Below, piece after piece: positions 11,205 through 21,078 of a DNA stretch of 64,000 nt. The DNA lies in NCBI RefSeq assembly GCF_002994745.2, contig NC_037088.1, positions 64,312,397 to 64,376,396 of the forward strand, in the 5' to 3' direction. Both the position numbers and the translations under genes were made by a program. A model generated the notes under the pieces. It was not told the DNA's origin. It saw nothing but the letters and a program-made list of their open reading frames with translations, and made no database searches. Numbering within the stretch: the stretch's first letter is position 1; the number at the start of each line of letters is the position of its first letter. Source of the DNA: Rosa chinensis. Its lineage: Eukaryota > Streptophyta > Magnoliopsida > Rosales > Rosaceae.

Positions 11205-11356
11205 TCAAAAGACGTTCATAGCTTGATTAGTTGTTCTTGGCTTTTTGATCAAACCGGAACACTTGGCAGCAGTTCTCTTCATCTTCATAGCTTCAATATT
11301 TCTGACCTCCAGACTATTTCGATAGTTTTTCCTCACTCTGTTCAGCATGCAGTTTG
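11205..11356 (-). pseudogene. Detached C-terminal part of the Elongin A-like gene
   Basis: The minus strand left of copia A encodes a basic tail with NSLEVRNIEAMKMKRTAAKC and GLIKKPRTTNQAMNVF before a stop, which resembles the lysine-rich C-terminus of plant Elongin A proteins. It was contiguous with 16398-16869 before the copia insertion: the 5-bp GTTTG at 11352-11356 is the target duplicate. The tail is in the +1 frame relative to the upstream part when the empty site is joined, so the gene may already have carried a 1-bp frameshift. Confidence 0.55.
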
Positions 11357-11537
11357 TGTAGAATAGCTGTAAATCTTATGTAATTATGATTCTTATTTAT
11401 TTAGGTTATCATGTAATTATAGGAATGATTGTTTCCTATTAGGGTTAGACTACTCCTCTTGTCCTTGTATATATACCCCTTTGTGGGATGAATAGAATTA
11501 TTATTGAAACCCTAAAATCAAAGTATTATTTTCTACT
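11357..11537 (+). repeat. Copia A 5' LTR
   Basis: It starts TGTAGAATAGC and ends TTTTCTACT. The terminal TGTAGAA/TTCTAC inverted pair is short, and the final base is T, not the usual A, in both LTRs. A TATA-like TATATATACCCC at about 11468-11479 is a probable promoter, with transcription starting about 30 bp downstream. Confidence 0.95.
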
Positions 11538-11730
11538 TGGTATCAGAGCAGGTTCAATCCTTTGAACTTGCCTGCATCCTTTGAATCCTGAATCCTGAAT
11601 CCTGAATCCCAAAGCACACCACAAACCGCTGCGTACCACCACCATTAAAATCAAGCCATCCCTGAATTTTTTGAAATCCTAGAAAAACCAAACCTGAAAA
11701 AAAAAAAACAAACAAACCCCAAATTCCTCA

Positions 11731-14700
11731 ATGGCTGGACCTGCAATTGAAGGCGAACATTCAAATCCCGAGAAGACAATGGTGTCATCCTCACCGATCA
11801 TCCATCACCACTACACCACCCAACAAGACAACTCTGCTTTCCCCACAAGTGTTGTCTTGAATGAATCCAACTACACCATATGGGCTCCTCTTATGAGAAT
11901 GCGCATTGGAGCACGAGGGAAGGTTGGTTATCTGACCGGAGTAAAGGCTGAACCCGCCATGAATTCTACAGAGTATGAAGCTTGGGCCACGGACAATGAA
12001 AAGGTGAAAAGTTGGCTAATTGACTCCATGGAATCCTCTCTCATGAACCGGTATATTCGTCTCCCTACTGCGAAAGATATTTGGGAAGCTGTAGAGAAAA
12101 CCTTTTATGATGATTCTGATGAAACCCGAATCTTTGAGTTGAACAAAAAGTGTTTTGAAGCAAAGCAGAATGGAAAGCCCATTCCGACCTACTACAATGA
12201 GTTAGTGGCAATGTTCCAGGAGATTGATCAAAGGGTGGCCTCTCAACATGATAATGTTGCAGCTGTTGTTCAAGAAACTTCAGCAATGTCCCGGATGCGT
12301 GTTCACTTGTTTTTGAGTGGACTTGACCCAGAGTATGATCAGGTGCGTGGAGAAATCCTACGCAAGGAGCCTAAATTCTCCTTGGAGCAGAGCTATGCTT
12401 ACATTCGCAAGGTGCAATCAGAGAAACAAGCTATGGGGAGTTCGGTACCTACAGAATCTTCTGTTATGGCCGTTCAACGCCGACCAGGTCCTCCTCCAGG
12501 CTTCTCAAGTCCTTCTCCACGCCGTCCCCATGACAACGCAAACCCATACGCAAACAAAAAATGTGTTGTCTGTGGGGAAGTAGGTCATACCAAGGAGCGG
12601 TGCTATGAAGTGATTGGCTACCCTGATTGGTGGGACTTCACCAGGAAACCGCGAAAGAATCCGGGCAAGGCGGCTATTGCTACTATAGAGGAAGAGCATC
12701 TCGACAATGCCTCCGCTAATGTAGCGCAGTCAGGTATGAAGGGTAAGGCTACTTTGAATAATACATGGATAATTGATACAGGTGCATCTGATCATATGAC
12801 CAATGACCCTAGTCTTGTGAAAAACCTTAGACGTTCCTCTCAAAATATTGTCTCTACTGCTGATGGTACTCCAACTTCGGTCACCGGAGAAGGTTCTATT
12901 GTTGTATCTGATACCTTAACCCTTGAATCTGTCCTAGTTGTTCCCTCACTAGCTTATAATCTCCTATCTGTTGGTCAGATTATTTTAGCACTTGCATGTA
13001 TTGTGACCTTCTATCCATCTTTCTGTGTGTTTCAGGACATTCTGACTCGGCGGATTCTTGGTTATGGTGTTAGAAGGGGAAAATTATACTACCTGGATCT
13101 GACAGAGACTGGAGAAAACCAGAAGCATCTTTTGGGGCAAGCTAATCAGATTAATGGGGTAGAGAATGCAAAGGAAGCAGTATGGTTATGGCATCGCCGT
13201 TTAGGTCATCTATCTTTTAGTTATCTTAAGAAGCTGCAACCTCATTTGTTTTCGGTTGTCAGTGATTTGGATTTCCATTGTGACATTTGTGAACTGGCCA
13301 AGAGCCACCGTATTTCATATTCACCAAGTCTTCATAAAAGTCCTGTTCCTTTTATGAAAATTCACTCTGATGTCTGGGGTCCTGCAAAGATTCCTTCTCT
13401 TTCTGGAGCTCGGTATTTTGTAACGTTTATTGATGATTGCACTCGCATGACATGGGTGTCATTACTGAAGAATAAGAGAGATGTATTTGGAATGTTTATC
13501 GAATTTCACAAAATGGTGGCAACTCAGTATCAACAATCCATCCGAGTGTTTCAGTCTGACAATGGTGGAGAGTTTGTGAATGGCCCTATGATTGAGTTTT
13601 GCCGGTCACATGGAATTCGTCATCAAACCTCCAATTCTTATACTCCTCAACAGAATGGGTTAGCAGAACGGAAGAACAGGCAGTTGATGGAAGTTGTTCG
13701 TGCTTCCTTATTTGGCATGAATGTTCCTCGGTCCTATTGGGGAGAAGCAGTAAAATCTGCAGCATATCTTATCAACCGTACTCCTTCACGGGTGATTGAG
13801 TTTCAGAATCCTCATCAGAAGCTTCATACATTTTTGACCATTCCTTCTATGCCTAATTTGGAGCCCCGGGTGTTTGGGTGCACAGCCTATGTTCATATTC
13901 CCAAGCCTCAACGCAACAAGCTTGATCCCCGTGCCCGTAAGTGTATATTTGTTGGTTATGCTGACTTCCAGAAGGGTTATCGATGTTATGATCCCCTTAC
14001 TGGCACTTTACATGTCTCTCTTGATGTTGCTTTTCGTGAATCCGAGCCTTATTACTCAGGGGGAGCTTCTCAGTCTTCCCTTCAGGGGGAGAGAGGTTGT
14101 GAAGGGAATTCTCGTTCTATTATTGATTTTGATGTCTTTGAAGACTTGGAAAATTTGGAGGATACATTTGAGGGTAGAAAAAATTTGGAAACAGAAAATG
14201 CAGTTGCCGAACAGAGCATTGTAAATTCCGAACCAGAAAATGCGACTGCCGAACAGAGTGCTGTGAATTCCGAAACAGAAAATGTAACTGCCGAACAGAG
14301 TGTTGTGAATTCCGAAACAGAAAATGTAACTGCCGAACAGAGTGTTGTGAATTCCGAGACAGAAGAGACGACTTTTCTGGATAGTTTGAATCAAAATCAA
14401 GAAGTATCTGAAGCTCACACACAAGATATTCCCCCTTCTACATCACCAACTGAAGATCCCGGTCAGAATGATCCTCCTCAGGTACCCCTAAACTTTAATG
14501 AATCTTCTGAGTTTAGGAAATCACAAAGGGTTACCAAAGGAATTCCTAAGAAACAATATGAACCAGATATCAAAGCCAAAGCTAAATACCCTATAGCTAA
14601 TTTTATGTCTAACCATAGGATTTCTGGGTCACATGCACTTGTTATTGATCAATTATCTACTGTATCTATTCCTAGTAACGTGCAGGATGCATTGACGGAT

Positions 14701-16209
14701 CCAAAATGGACAAAGGCGATGAATGAAGAATTGGAAGCTCTTCAAAAGAATGCAACATGGGAACTAGTACCTATGCCGGTTGGAAAGAAGACTGTAGGGT
14801 GTCGTTGGGTATTTACTGTGAAGCTTAATGCAGATGGAACTATTAATAGATACAAGGCGAGGTTGGTTGCCAAAGGATACACACAACGTTATGGGATTGA
14901 TTATGAGGAAACTTTTGCACCTGTGGCAAAGATCAATACTGTTCGGATTCTAATCTCACTTGCAGCAAACAAAGATTGGCCCTTACACCAGTTTGATGTG
15001 AAGAATGCGTTTCTTAATGGGATTTTGGAAGAAGAAGTGTACATGGATGTGCCCCCAGGTGTTAAGAATTACCCAAGTGAAGTTGGCAAGGTGTGTAAAT
15101 TGAAGAAGTCTTTGTATGGCCTGAAGCAATCTCCAAGAGCCTGGTTTGGGAGATTTTCAAAGTCCATGAGAGCCTTTGGGTACAGACAGAGCAATTCTGA
15201 CCATACCTTGTTTATCAAGCGCAAGAATGGTAAGATTACAGCTCTTATTGTGTATGTTGATGACATGATTGTTACAGGGGATGATCCGAAAGAGATGAAT
15301 GAGTTACAAAAGTATCTGTCAAAGGAGTTTGAAATGAAGGATCTGGGGCAACTGAAGTATTTTCTGGGTATTGAAGTTGCGAGGTCTAAGAAGGGAATTT
15401 CACTGTCACAAAGGAAGTATGTTCTTGACTTACTTACTGAAACGGGGATGCTGGACTGCAGTCCAATTGAGACACCCATTGAGATGAATCACAGACTTGC
15501 CATTTATCCTGATCAAATTCCAACTGATAAAGGAAGGTATCAACGTCTTGTAGGAAGGTTGATTTATCTTTCACATACTAGACCTGATATTGCTTATGCT
15601 GTGAGTGTTGTCAGTCAGTTTATGCATTGTCCTAGTGAAGAACATATGGATGCAGTTTTTCGGATTTTGAGGTATTTGAAGATGGCGCCAGGTAAAGGAT
15701 TACTGTTTGAGAAAAAGGATGAATTGGAAGTTGGGGGATACACAGATGCAGATTGGGCTGGTGATAAAACTGACCGGCGTTCTACATCTGGGTACTTCAC
15801 TTTTGTAGGAGGAAACCTTGTCACTTGGCGTAGCAAGAAACAGAAAGTTGTGGCCAGATCAAGTGCAGAAGCTGAATTTCGAGGTATGGCACATGGAGTC
15901 TGTGAAATGTTATGGATTCGTAATGTCCTGAAAGATCTAGGTTACAAGCTTAGACAACCTATGGATTTGCATTGTGATAATAAAGCTGCAATTGAGATTG
16001 CACATAATCCAGTTCAGCATGATAGGACAAAGCATGTGGAGGTTGACCGTCATTTTATTAAAGAAAATCTTGACAGAAAGGTTATTCGTTTTCCATTTGT
16101 AAACTCAGAAGAGCAGTTAGCTGATGTTCTTACTAAAGGAGTGTCCAGGAAGATATTCGACAGCTCAGTTGACAAGTTGGGCATGATAGATATCTATGCA
16201 CCAACTTGA
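11731..16209 (+). CDS. Copia A Gag-Pol polyprotein (1492 aa)
   Basis: One frame encodes the full copia order. A UBN2-type Gag (about residues 40-235) is followed by a CCHC zinc knuckle (CVVCGEVGHTKERC, from residue 278) and an aspartic protease with DTGA at 349-352. The GAG-pre-integrase zinc region (HRRLGH and CDICELAK, about 490-535) precedes the integrase core, with IHSDVWGP near 545, QSDNGGEF near 608 and QNGLAERKNR near 640. An RVT_2 reverse transcriptase (about 1005-1250) has YVDDM near 1175, and the copia RNase H (DADWAGD near 1335, ARSSAEAEF near 1375) closes it. Every catalytic residue expected is present. The linker between integrase and RT holds four 16-residue repeats (about residues 820-880). 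The ATG follows a roughly 190-bp leader. The protein should assemble virus-like particles in the cytoplasm and integrate cDNA in the nucleus. Confidence 0.96.
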   Translation: MAGPAIEGEHSNPEKTMVSSSPIIHHHYTTQQDNSAFPTSVVLNESNYTIWAPLMRMRIGARGKVGYLTGVKAEPAMNSTEYEAWATDNEKVKSWLIDSMESSLMNRYIRLPTAKDIWEAVEKTFYDDSDETRIFELNKKCFEAKQNGKPIPTYYNELVAMFQEIDQRVASQHDNVAAVVQETSAMSRMRVHLFLSGLDPEYDQVRGEILRKEPKFSLEQSYAYIRKVQSEKQAMGSSVPTESSVMAVQRRPGPPPGFSSPSPRRPHDNANPYANKKCVVCGEVGHTKERCYEVIGYPDWWDFTRKPRKNPGKAAIATIEEEHLDNASANVAQSGMKGKATLNNTWIIDTGASDHMTNDPSLVKNLRRSSQNIVSTADGTPTSVTGEGSIVVSDTLTLESVLVVPSLAYNLLSVGQIILALACIVTFYPSFCVFQDILTRRILGYGVRRGKLYYLDLTETGENQKHLLGQANQINGVENAKEAVWLWHRRLGHLSFSYLKKLQPHLFSVVSDLDFHCDICELAKSHRISYSPSLHKSPVPFMKIHSDVWGPAKIPSLSGARYFVTFIDDCTRMTWVSLLKNKRDVFGMFIEFHKMVATQYQQSIRVFQSDNGGEFVNGPMIEFCRSHGIRHQTSNSYTPQQNGLAERKNRQLMEVVRASLFGMNVPRSYWGEAVKSAAYLINRTPSRVIEFQNPHQKLHTFLTIPSMPNLEPRVFGCTAYVHIPKPQRNKLDPRARKCIFVGYADFQKGYRCYDPLTGTLHVSLDVAFRESEPYYSGGASQSSLQGERGCEGNSRSIIDFDVFEDLENLEDTFEGRKNLETENAVAEQSIVNSEPENATAEQSAVNSETENVTAEQSVVNSETENVTAEQSVVNSETEETTFLDSLNQNQEVSEAHTQDIPPSTSPTEDPGQNDPPQVPLNFNESSEFRKSQRVTKGIPKKQYEPDIKAKAKYPIANFMSNHRISGSHALVIDQLSTVSIPSNVQDALTDPKWTKAMNEELEALQKNATWELVPMPVGKKTVGCRWVFTVKLNADGTINRYKARLVAKGYTQRYGIDYEETFAPVAKINTVRILISLAANKDWPLHQFDVKNAFLNGILEEEVYMDVPPGVKNYPSEVGKVCKLKKSLYGLKQSPRAWFGRFSKSMRAFGYRQSNSDHTLFIKRKNGKITALIVYVDDMIVTGDDPKEMNELQKYLSKEFEMKDLGQLKYFLGIEVARSKKGISLSQRKYVLDLLTETGMLDCSPIETPIEMNHRLAIYPDQIPTDKGRYQRLVGRLIYLSHTRPDIAYAVSVVSQFMHCPSEEHMDAVFRILRYLKMAPGKGLLFEKKDELEVGGYTDADWAGDKTDRRSTSGYFTFVGGNLVTWRSKKQKVVARSSAEAEFRGMAHGVCEMLWIRNVLKDLGYKLRQPMDLHCDNKAAIEIAHNPVQHDRTKHVEVDRHFIKENLDRKVIRFPFVNSEEQLADVLTKGVSRKIFDSSVDKLGMIDIYAPT

Positions 16210-16216
16210 GGGGGAG

Positions 16217-16397
16217 TGTAGAATAGCTGTAAATCTTATGTAATTATGATTCTTATTTATTTAGGTTATCATGTAATTATAGGAATGATTGTTTCCTATT
16301 AGGGTTAGACTACTCCTCTTGTCCTTGTATATATACCCCTTTGTGGGATGAATAGAATTATTATTGAAACCCTAAAATCAAAGTATTATTTTCTACT
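16217..16397 (+). repeat. Copia A 3' LTR
   Basis: Identical to the 5' LTR over 181 positions. It would supply the polyadenylation signal for the element's transcript. On the opposite strand it supplies a stop codon that ends the interrupted Elongin A-like frame one codon after the junction. Confidence 0.95.
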
Positions 16398-16869
16398 GTT
16401 TGCTCCCTTTGTTGGAGCCAATTCTTTTATTGCTTGACAAAGAAGGTGGAACCTTGTCCAAAACCCTAACTCGCCGGCTTTGTTTCTGGGCGACTTCTTT
16501 CTCATACAACTTCTTCAATCTTTCACCGACTTCTTTCTCGGCCTTTTCCACTCTCTTGGACTTGGCCTGGTACAACTCCGACCACTTGTAATTCACTTTC
16601 TTGATCTTCATCTTTTCGATCACCTTATCAGTGGCTTTGCCACCGAACTCTCTCTCGAAGGACTTCTTCCACATCTTATGGGTGATCGGAGTCAGATCTG
16701 TATTTTTTGTGCTCTTCTTGATGTGAACCAACTGGTCTGTGGAGCAATGGGGTAAAACCTGATCTAGAAACTTGAAGTCCAGGTACCCAACATGCCCGAA
16801 AGAATCAAGATTGTCTATAGCAATCGAGACCCAATGATCATTGAGACGGATGAGCCTTCCCTTCTCCAT
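16393..16869 (-). pseudogene. Elongin A-like gene, 5' part, interrupted by copia A
   Basis: From the ATG at 16869 the minus strand encodes about 157 host residues. They match the plant Elongin A family (Pfam Elongin_A): an N-terminal VSIAIDNLDSFGHVG segment, DQVLPHCSTDQLVHIKKST, then LTPITHKMWKKSFEREFG, a WSELYQAKSKRVEKAEKEVG helix and KQSRRVRVLDKVPP. Elongin A stimulates RNA polymerase II elongation and can act as an Elongin B/C substrate adaptor through its BC-box. The frame runs into the 3' LTR at 16397 and stops at once, losing the basic C-terminus that survives at 11205-11351. The whole 5' part is one exon, so this may be a retrocopy or a naturally intronless gene. A TATA-like motif lies about 60 bp upstream. 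Confidence 0.85.
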
Positions 16870-16922
16870 TGTGATGGTTGTTTTGGGAGTGAAGTGAGTG
16901 AGCTCTGGTTTCCATTTCTGCC

Positions 16923-16932
16923 TTATTTATAG
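16923..16932 (-). promoter_or_regulatory. TATA-like box of the Elongin A-like gene
   Basis: The minus strand reads CTATAAATAAGG about 55-60 bp before the ATG at 16869, leaving room for a 5' leader of about 25-30 nt. The position and wording fit a plant TATA box. It suggests the gene had its own promoter and was not a promoterless fragment. Confidence 0.5.
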
Positions 16933-17129
16933 GAAAATGAGGTCAACTTGAATTCCTTTTCCTTGAGGGTTAGGGTTAATCAAAGAGTAGTGAACAAGTA
17001 ACTATCATTTTCCTTATAGGAATGGGATCCTTAATCCTTTTCCTTGTACGAGAAGTCTTCTATGCCAGGTAATTAAGTTAGGGTTTCTAAAAGAAAGAGT
17101 TAATTAAAGATAAGTGAAAAACAATCGCT

Positions 17130-18130
17130 TTGAAGTTTGGCCGTTAAAAGGCTAGGTGTGGGTCGTGCTAACATGTACCGGTGTGCGTATTGTACACATT
17201 GAAATGTGATCAAGAATGTATTCACATCTAACAGACCATAGTCACAACTTACTCTACTAGATTATTGTATAGACTTTGAAAATATTCAAAAGTTCTATAG
17301 GGCTCCAAATACATGAGTTGTTAAATTAGTTAATGTTAATGGCGTCTCTATATATTGAATTGAAATGAGAGTTTCAATTTTCAGAGTTTCAATACTCCGA
17401 AGCACTATAGATTTTAAAATATTCACTTTATTTTTAGAATTATATACTTGGTATGTTCTTATTGGCCTATCATACAACTGTACCTCAATGGAAGGTCACA
17501 TTGTGTCTTCTTATTGGTAGGTGTCATAATTTTTGTTGTCCGACCACCTAATTCAAAACTATCTCCATGTTGAGGGTGATTTTAGTATCGATTGTGTAAT
17601 ATTATTTATTTTCATAAATTTACACTGATTATTAGATCTTGACGATTAACAAGTCATTACCAATCATATTTCTGCCAATTATATATGGAGAGTTTCAATT
17701 ATAAGGATCTTTATGACATCTTAAGGATTGGCGACTCGTGATGTTGCTATCTTTTTGGAATTTGCTAAATAAAGACAGCTTGTGACACTGGTCGGAATTA
17801 TTTAGATAAACAATATTGAGAACTCAAACATGTTACAACTAAAAATCAAATAACTCAATAACTCCATTAACACGGTTCTCATAGATTAATTGGTTGTGGT
17901 GATGATACAATCAAATTATCACCTGGAGGAAAGAAACACATTTTTGTTGGGGCCGGGTGTTTCATGGATTGAAATCAAACTTGAAATAGCTCGAGAGAAA
18001 GAACTATTACATGGAAAATATCACAAGGCAATATGTAATCCAATAATTAATATCCAAGTTTAACTTTCAATACTTTATAAGTTAAAAAAAAAAAAAAAAA
18101 CTTTCAATACTTCATAGTATCGTATAATTA
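17130..18130. repeat. Segmental duplication, copy 2
   Basis: This is the partner of 9780-10645 in the same orientation. It lies directly upstream of the Elongin A-like promoter on one side and the LTI65-like promoter on the other. It carries a private poly-A insertion with target duplication at 18062-18112, absent from copy 1. Confidence 0.8.
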
Positions 18131-18350
18131 GTAGGTGTGTATATGTGTATGACAAGTTAGTTGCATATGTGTCAATGTGTCCGTACCAACCATGCCATTT
18201 TTCTCCGACTAGCTACTGGACAGCTGCTGCTAACAGAAAGTAATGTCACTGCAATTATACTAACAGTACGTCGCTTAACACTGTGCAATCGGTAACGGCA
18301 ACTGTGTGATTATCCATTGCGGGAGAAACCATTCCGCGTCGCCTTTAGGC

Positions 18351-18397
18351 CACGTGCATGGCAGTCCCACTACGTGGCTGCAGAAAATGAGACGTGG
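18351..18397 (+). promoter_or_regulatory. Cluster of three ABRE cores upstream of the LTI65-like gene
   Basis: CACGTG lies at 18351-18356, and ACGTGG occurs at 18372-18377 and 18392-18397, spaced about 20 bp apart and 180-225 bp before the ATG. ACGTG-core elements in multiple copies are the known binding sites of AREB/ABF bZIP factors in the promoters of RD29B/LTI65 genes. The arrangement predicts ABA and dehydration induction. A weaker CCGAC core lies at 18205-18209. Confidence 0.7.
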
Positions 18398-18576
18398 TTG
18401 GTTTATTTCTTACTCGTGTCGTTCATACAGAGCCCGACTCATGCAGAGGTGGCACAGCCACCGGCCATCCCTTTTAAAGCTTCCACTTCCCCTCCTTGGT
18501 TTCTCACAGTTGTTAAACACAGTTCTTTCTAGCTTGTTAAAAAAGAGAGTTCCAGAAATCTTACAAAGTTTGAATC

Positions 18577-21078
18577 ATGGATACTCATGTAGTACATTCT
18601 CCTGTCGGTAAAGATCAAACTCTTAGCAATTTCTATGTTGGTGTATATTTCTGTGTTTATGTGTGTTATTATTGCAGAAGGTGAAGATGAAGACCACCAT
18701 GAGAAGAAGTCGGTTTTGAAGAAGGTGAAGGCGAAAGCGAGGAAGTTAAAGGAGACTATCACAGGGCATAGCCATCACGGCCATGAACACGAAGGCCATC
18801 ATACTCCTGATGATCATGATCTGGATGAGGAAGATGACGAAGAGGTAGACGACCCAGAAGTTCATGGTGCACCGAGTAAGTTTCTTTGAATCTGGTATAG
18901 TTTGTAGACTCCATTAATGTGTGATTAAGGGTTTTGAGTGTTGATGAACTATGTAGTATATGACTCGGCAGTTGGGAGGACTGATGCTCCTATGCAAGGA
19001 GACATTTTGAAAGTGCCTATGGTGAATTTCGGAGACACTAGAGCGGGGCATGATGAATATGATCCTGTAGTTCCAAGGGAGACATCTAATGTGCCTGGGC
19101 TACATGAAAATACAGGCCATGGTGCAAGTAAGTTGCTTCAACTCCCTCCGATAGATTTCTTTTTGCGATATAAATGAAATGCGTGACCAAACATATCGAA
19201 TTTGTTGAAGTCTTTAAGGCTTATTAAGCATACAAACTTATAAAGTGAACTTAACATTTCACGACCAAGTTTAGTACGTTTTTAGTTAATTCAAGATTTT
19301 TTGGTCATTGTTGTGTGGTGCGCAACTCTGAAGCGACTAGGAGGACTGATGCTCCTGTGCAAGGAGGCATTCATTTTGGAGACACACACCATGAATATGA
19401 TCCTGTAGTGCCAAGAGAGAGGACTAATGTGGGATTTAGTGGACCGGTGAGGGATTTTGTGCCTGGGCAAAATCGAACTACAACAGAGCATGAGGATCTT
19501 TTGGGAGGAGCAAGGACAAAACTGGCTGGTCCAACAACTGGACCTGCCCTTAAGCATGAAGAGCCAAAGGGATTGGTTGATGTAATTGGGGGAGATCCTC
19601 ATGCGCCGCACAACACCCCTGTTTCTCCTCTTCCTCATCATGGAAATTACAATACTCTTACCATGGATGTTGACCCAGGTAAGACTTTTGGCTCCGGGCA
19701 AAGAGGGCTTTTAGGTCAGACCAGGGTCAAATTGGAGAAGACTGATGTATTAGGGGAAGGAACTCCTGTGCTACAGAGTACCCCGGTTTCTTCTCTTGCT
19801 CATGGAACTCACAGAAGTACAATGGACGTCTACCCAAGGCAGAAATCCAGGCAGGGAGGGCATTTAGGTCAGTCCAGGGTCAATTTGGACAGACCCAGAG
19901 GACTTGAGGAAGACCCTCATGCGCCTAAAGCCAATCCTCAAGCTTACACTCCTTCAAATTACGAGACCAAAGTCACTGATCCCACCAAATCTGGTAATTA
20001 ATGAACTATCTTATCTTATGTATAAAGTATAAACTCGATCAAGTTGATTTTGTAATGTGTTCTTACTTTTTGTTCATATTCCTTGTCAGGTGGTCAGGAA
20101 ATTGGAGTCACACCAATACTTCATTCCTTCGATAAGATGAACCTCCACGGTGATGATCACCCATACTTGAAAAATGGTGCCAAACACAACCCGTCTACCG
20201 GAAGCCATGACCAATTCTCTCCTGATAAACCATCGAACCAGGGCAGCAGCTACACTGAAAAAATCTCATATGCCACTTCAGCCATTTCCGACAAAGCAAT
20301 TTCGGCAAAGAATGTAGTTGCTTCCAAGTTGGGGTATGGCGGAAACGAGCCTGATCATGATGACTACTCGAGAGGCTATGTTACTGGTGCTGGGAAGTCT
20401 GGTTCATCACCTCGGAACAAAGTACTTGATCCCTCTACTAACCAATTCAGATCAGCAGAGACTCCACAAGTCCGAGGAACCATCAAACCGGACCATGACA
20501 CCACAACTGATCAAAAGCCAGTCCACAAAGGCGGAAGCTACACTGAGAAGATTTCATCTGCCGGATCTGCCATTGCTGACAAGGCGATATCCGCAAAGAA
20601 TGTTGTTGCGTCCAAGCTGGGATATGGGGCAAGAGATCAGGTGCATGACAGGGAAGATGTAACTCGCACTAACGTGCAGTCTGGGACAACAGCAGCGGAT
20701 CAACATGGCAAGACGATTTCCTCTACAGTTGCGGAGAAGCTAACACCTGTGTATGAGAAGGTTGCCGGGGCAGGGACTTCTGTGATGTCCAAGGTTCAAG
20801 GTGGGAGTACTGTTAGTGCCGGGGTTGTTAATCAAGCCGGACAGGACAAAGGGGTGTCTGTGAAGGACTATTTTTCAGAGAAGCTGAGGCCCGGAGAGGA
20901 GGACAAAGCGCTTTCGGAGGTTATAAGTGAGACATTACACAAGCATAAGCCGGGTGTTAAGCAAGAGAAGACAGTGTACTTTGCTAGTTCTAGGCCCAAG
21001 GGGAAGGTGACGGAATCGGCGGAGGTGAGGCATACCGAGGGGAATGATCGAGATCAATTTTGTGGTGGACAAGATTAA
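18577..21078 (+). CDS. LTI65/RD29B-like low-temperature and dehydration-induced protein, C-terminus frameshifted
   Basis: Five exons join in frame: 18577-18607, 18678-18875, 18972-19127, 19334-19993 and 20090-21078, giving 677 residues. All introns are GT-AG with phase 1 junctions. The protein is hydrophilic. An acidic, His-rich N-terminus (HSHHGHEHEGHH) is followed by repeated RTDAPxQGG/DEYDPVVPRE units. Two near-identical blocks come next, GSYTEKISxAxSAIxDKAIS and AKNVVASKLGYG (about residues 410-440 and 510-540). The end carries KGKVTESAEV. This order is that of LTI65/RD29B (CAP160) proteins, induced by ABA, cold and drought, with no known enzymatic role. The conserved last segment (VVDKIKDTVGSMLGG) is present but in the +1 frame after a T4 run at about 21058, so the frame as sequenced stops at 21078 and not at 21208. 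The acceptor of exon 4 (GAAG|CG) is the least certain boundary. Confidence 0.85.

Larger units (their letters stand above)
11357..16397 (+). mobile_element. Copia A: complete Ty1/copia LTR retrotransposon with identical LTRs
   Basis: The two 181-bp LTRs (11357-11537 and 16217-16397) show no difference when read base by base. A 5-bp target duplication GTTTG lies at 11352-11356 and 16398-16402. The primer-binding site TGGTATCAGAGC at 11538-11549 matches the initiator-methionine tRNA type used by most plant copias, and a polypurine tract (GAGGGGGAG, about 16208-16216) precedes the 3' LTR. The single polyprotein frame is uninterrupted. All parts needed for retrotransposition are visible, and identical LTRs indicate very recent insertion. 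It lies in the Elongin A-like gene, in opposite orientation. Confidence 0.95.

Noticed and set aside
14056..14424. Minus-strand frames with repeated FGIHNTLFGSYIFC-like units
   Set aside because: They are antisense to the 48-bp repeats in the copia A polyprotein linker.
16400..16755. Plus-strand frames over the Elongin A-like exon
   Set aside because: They are antisense shadows of the conserved minus-strand Elongin A coding sequence.
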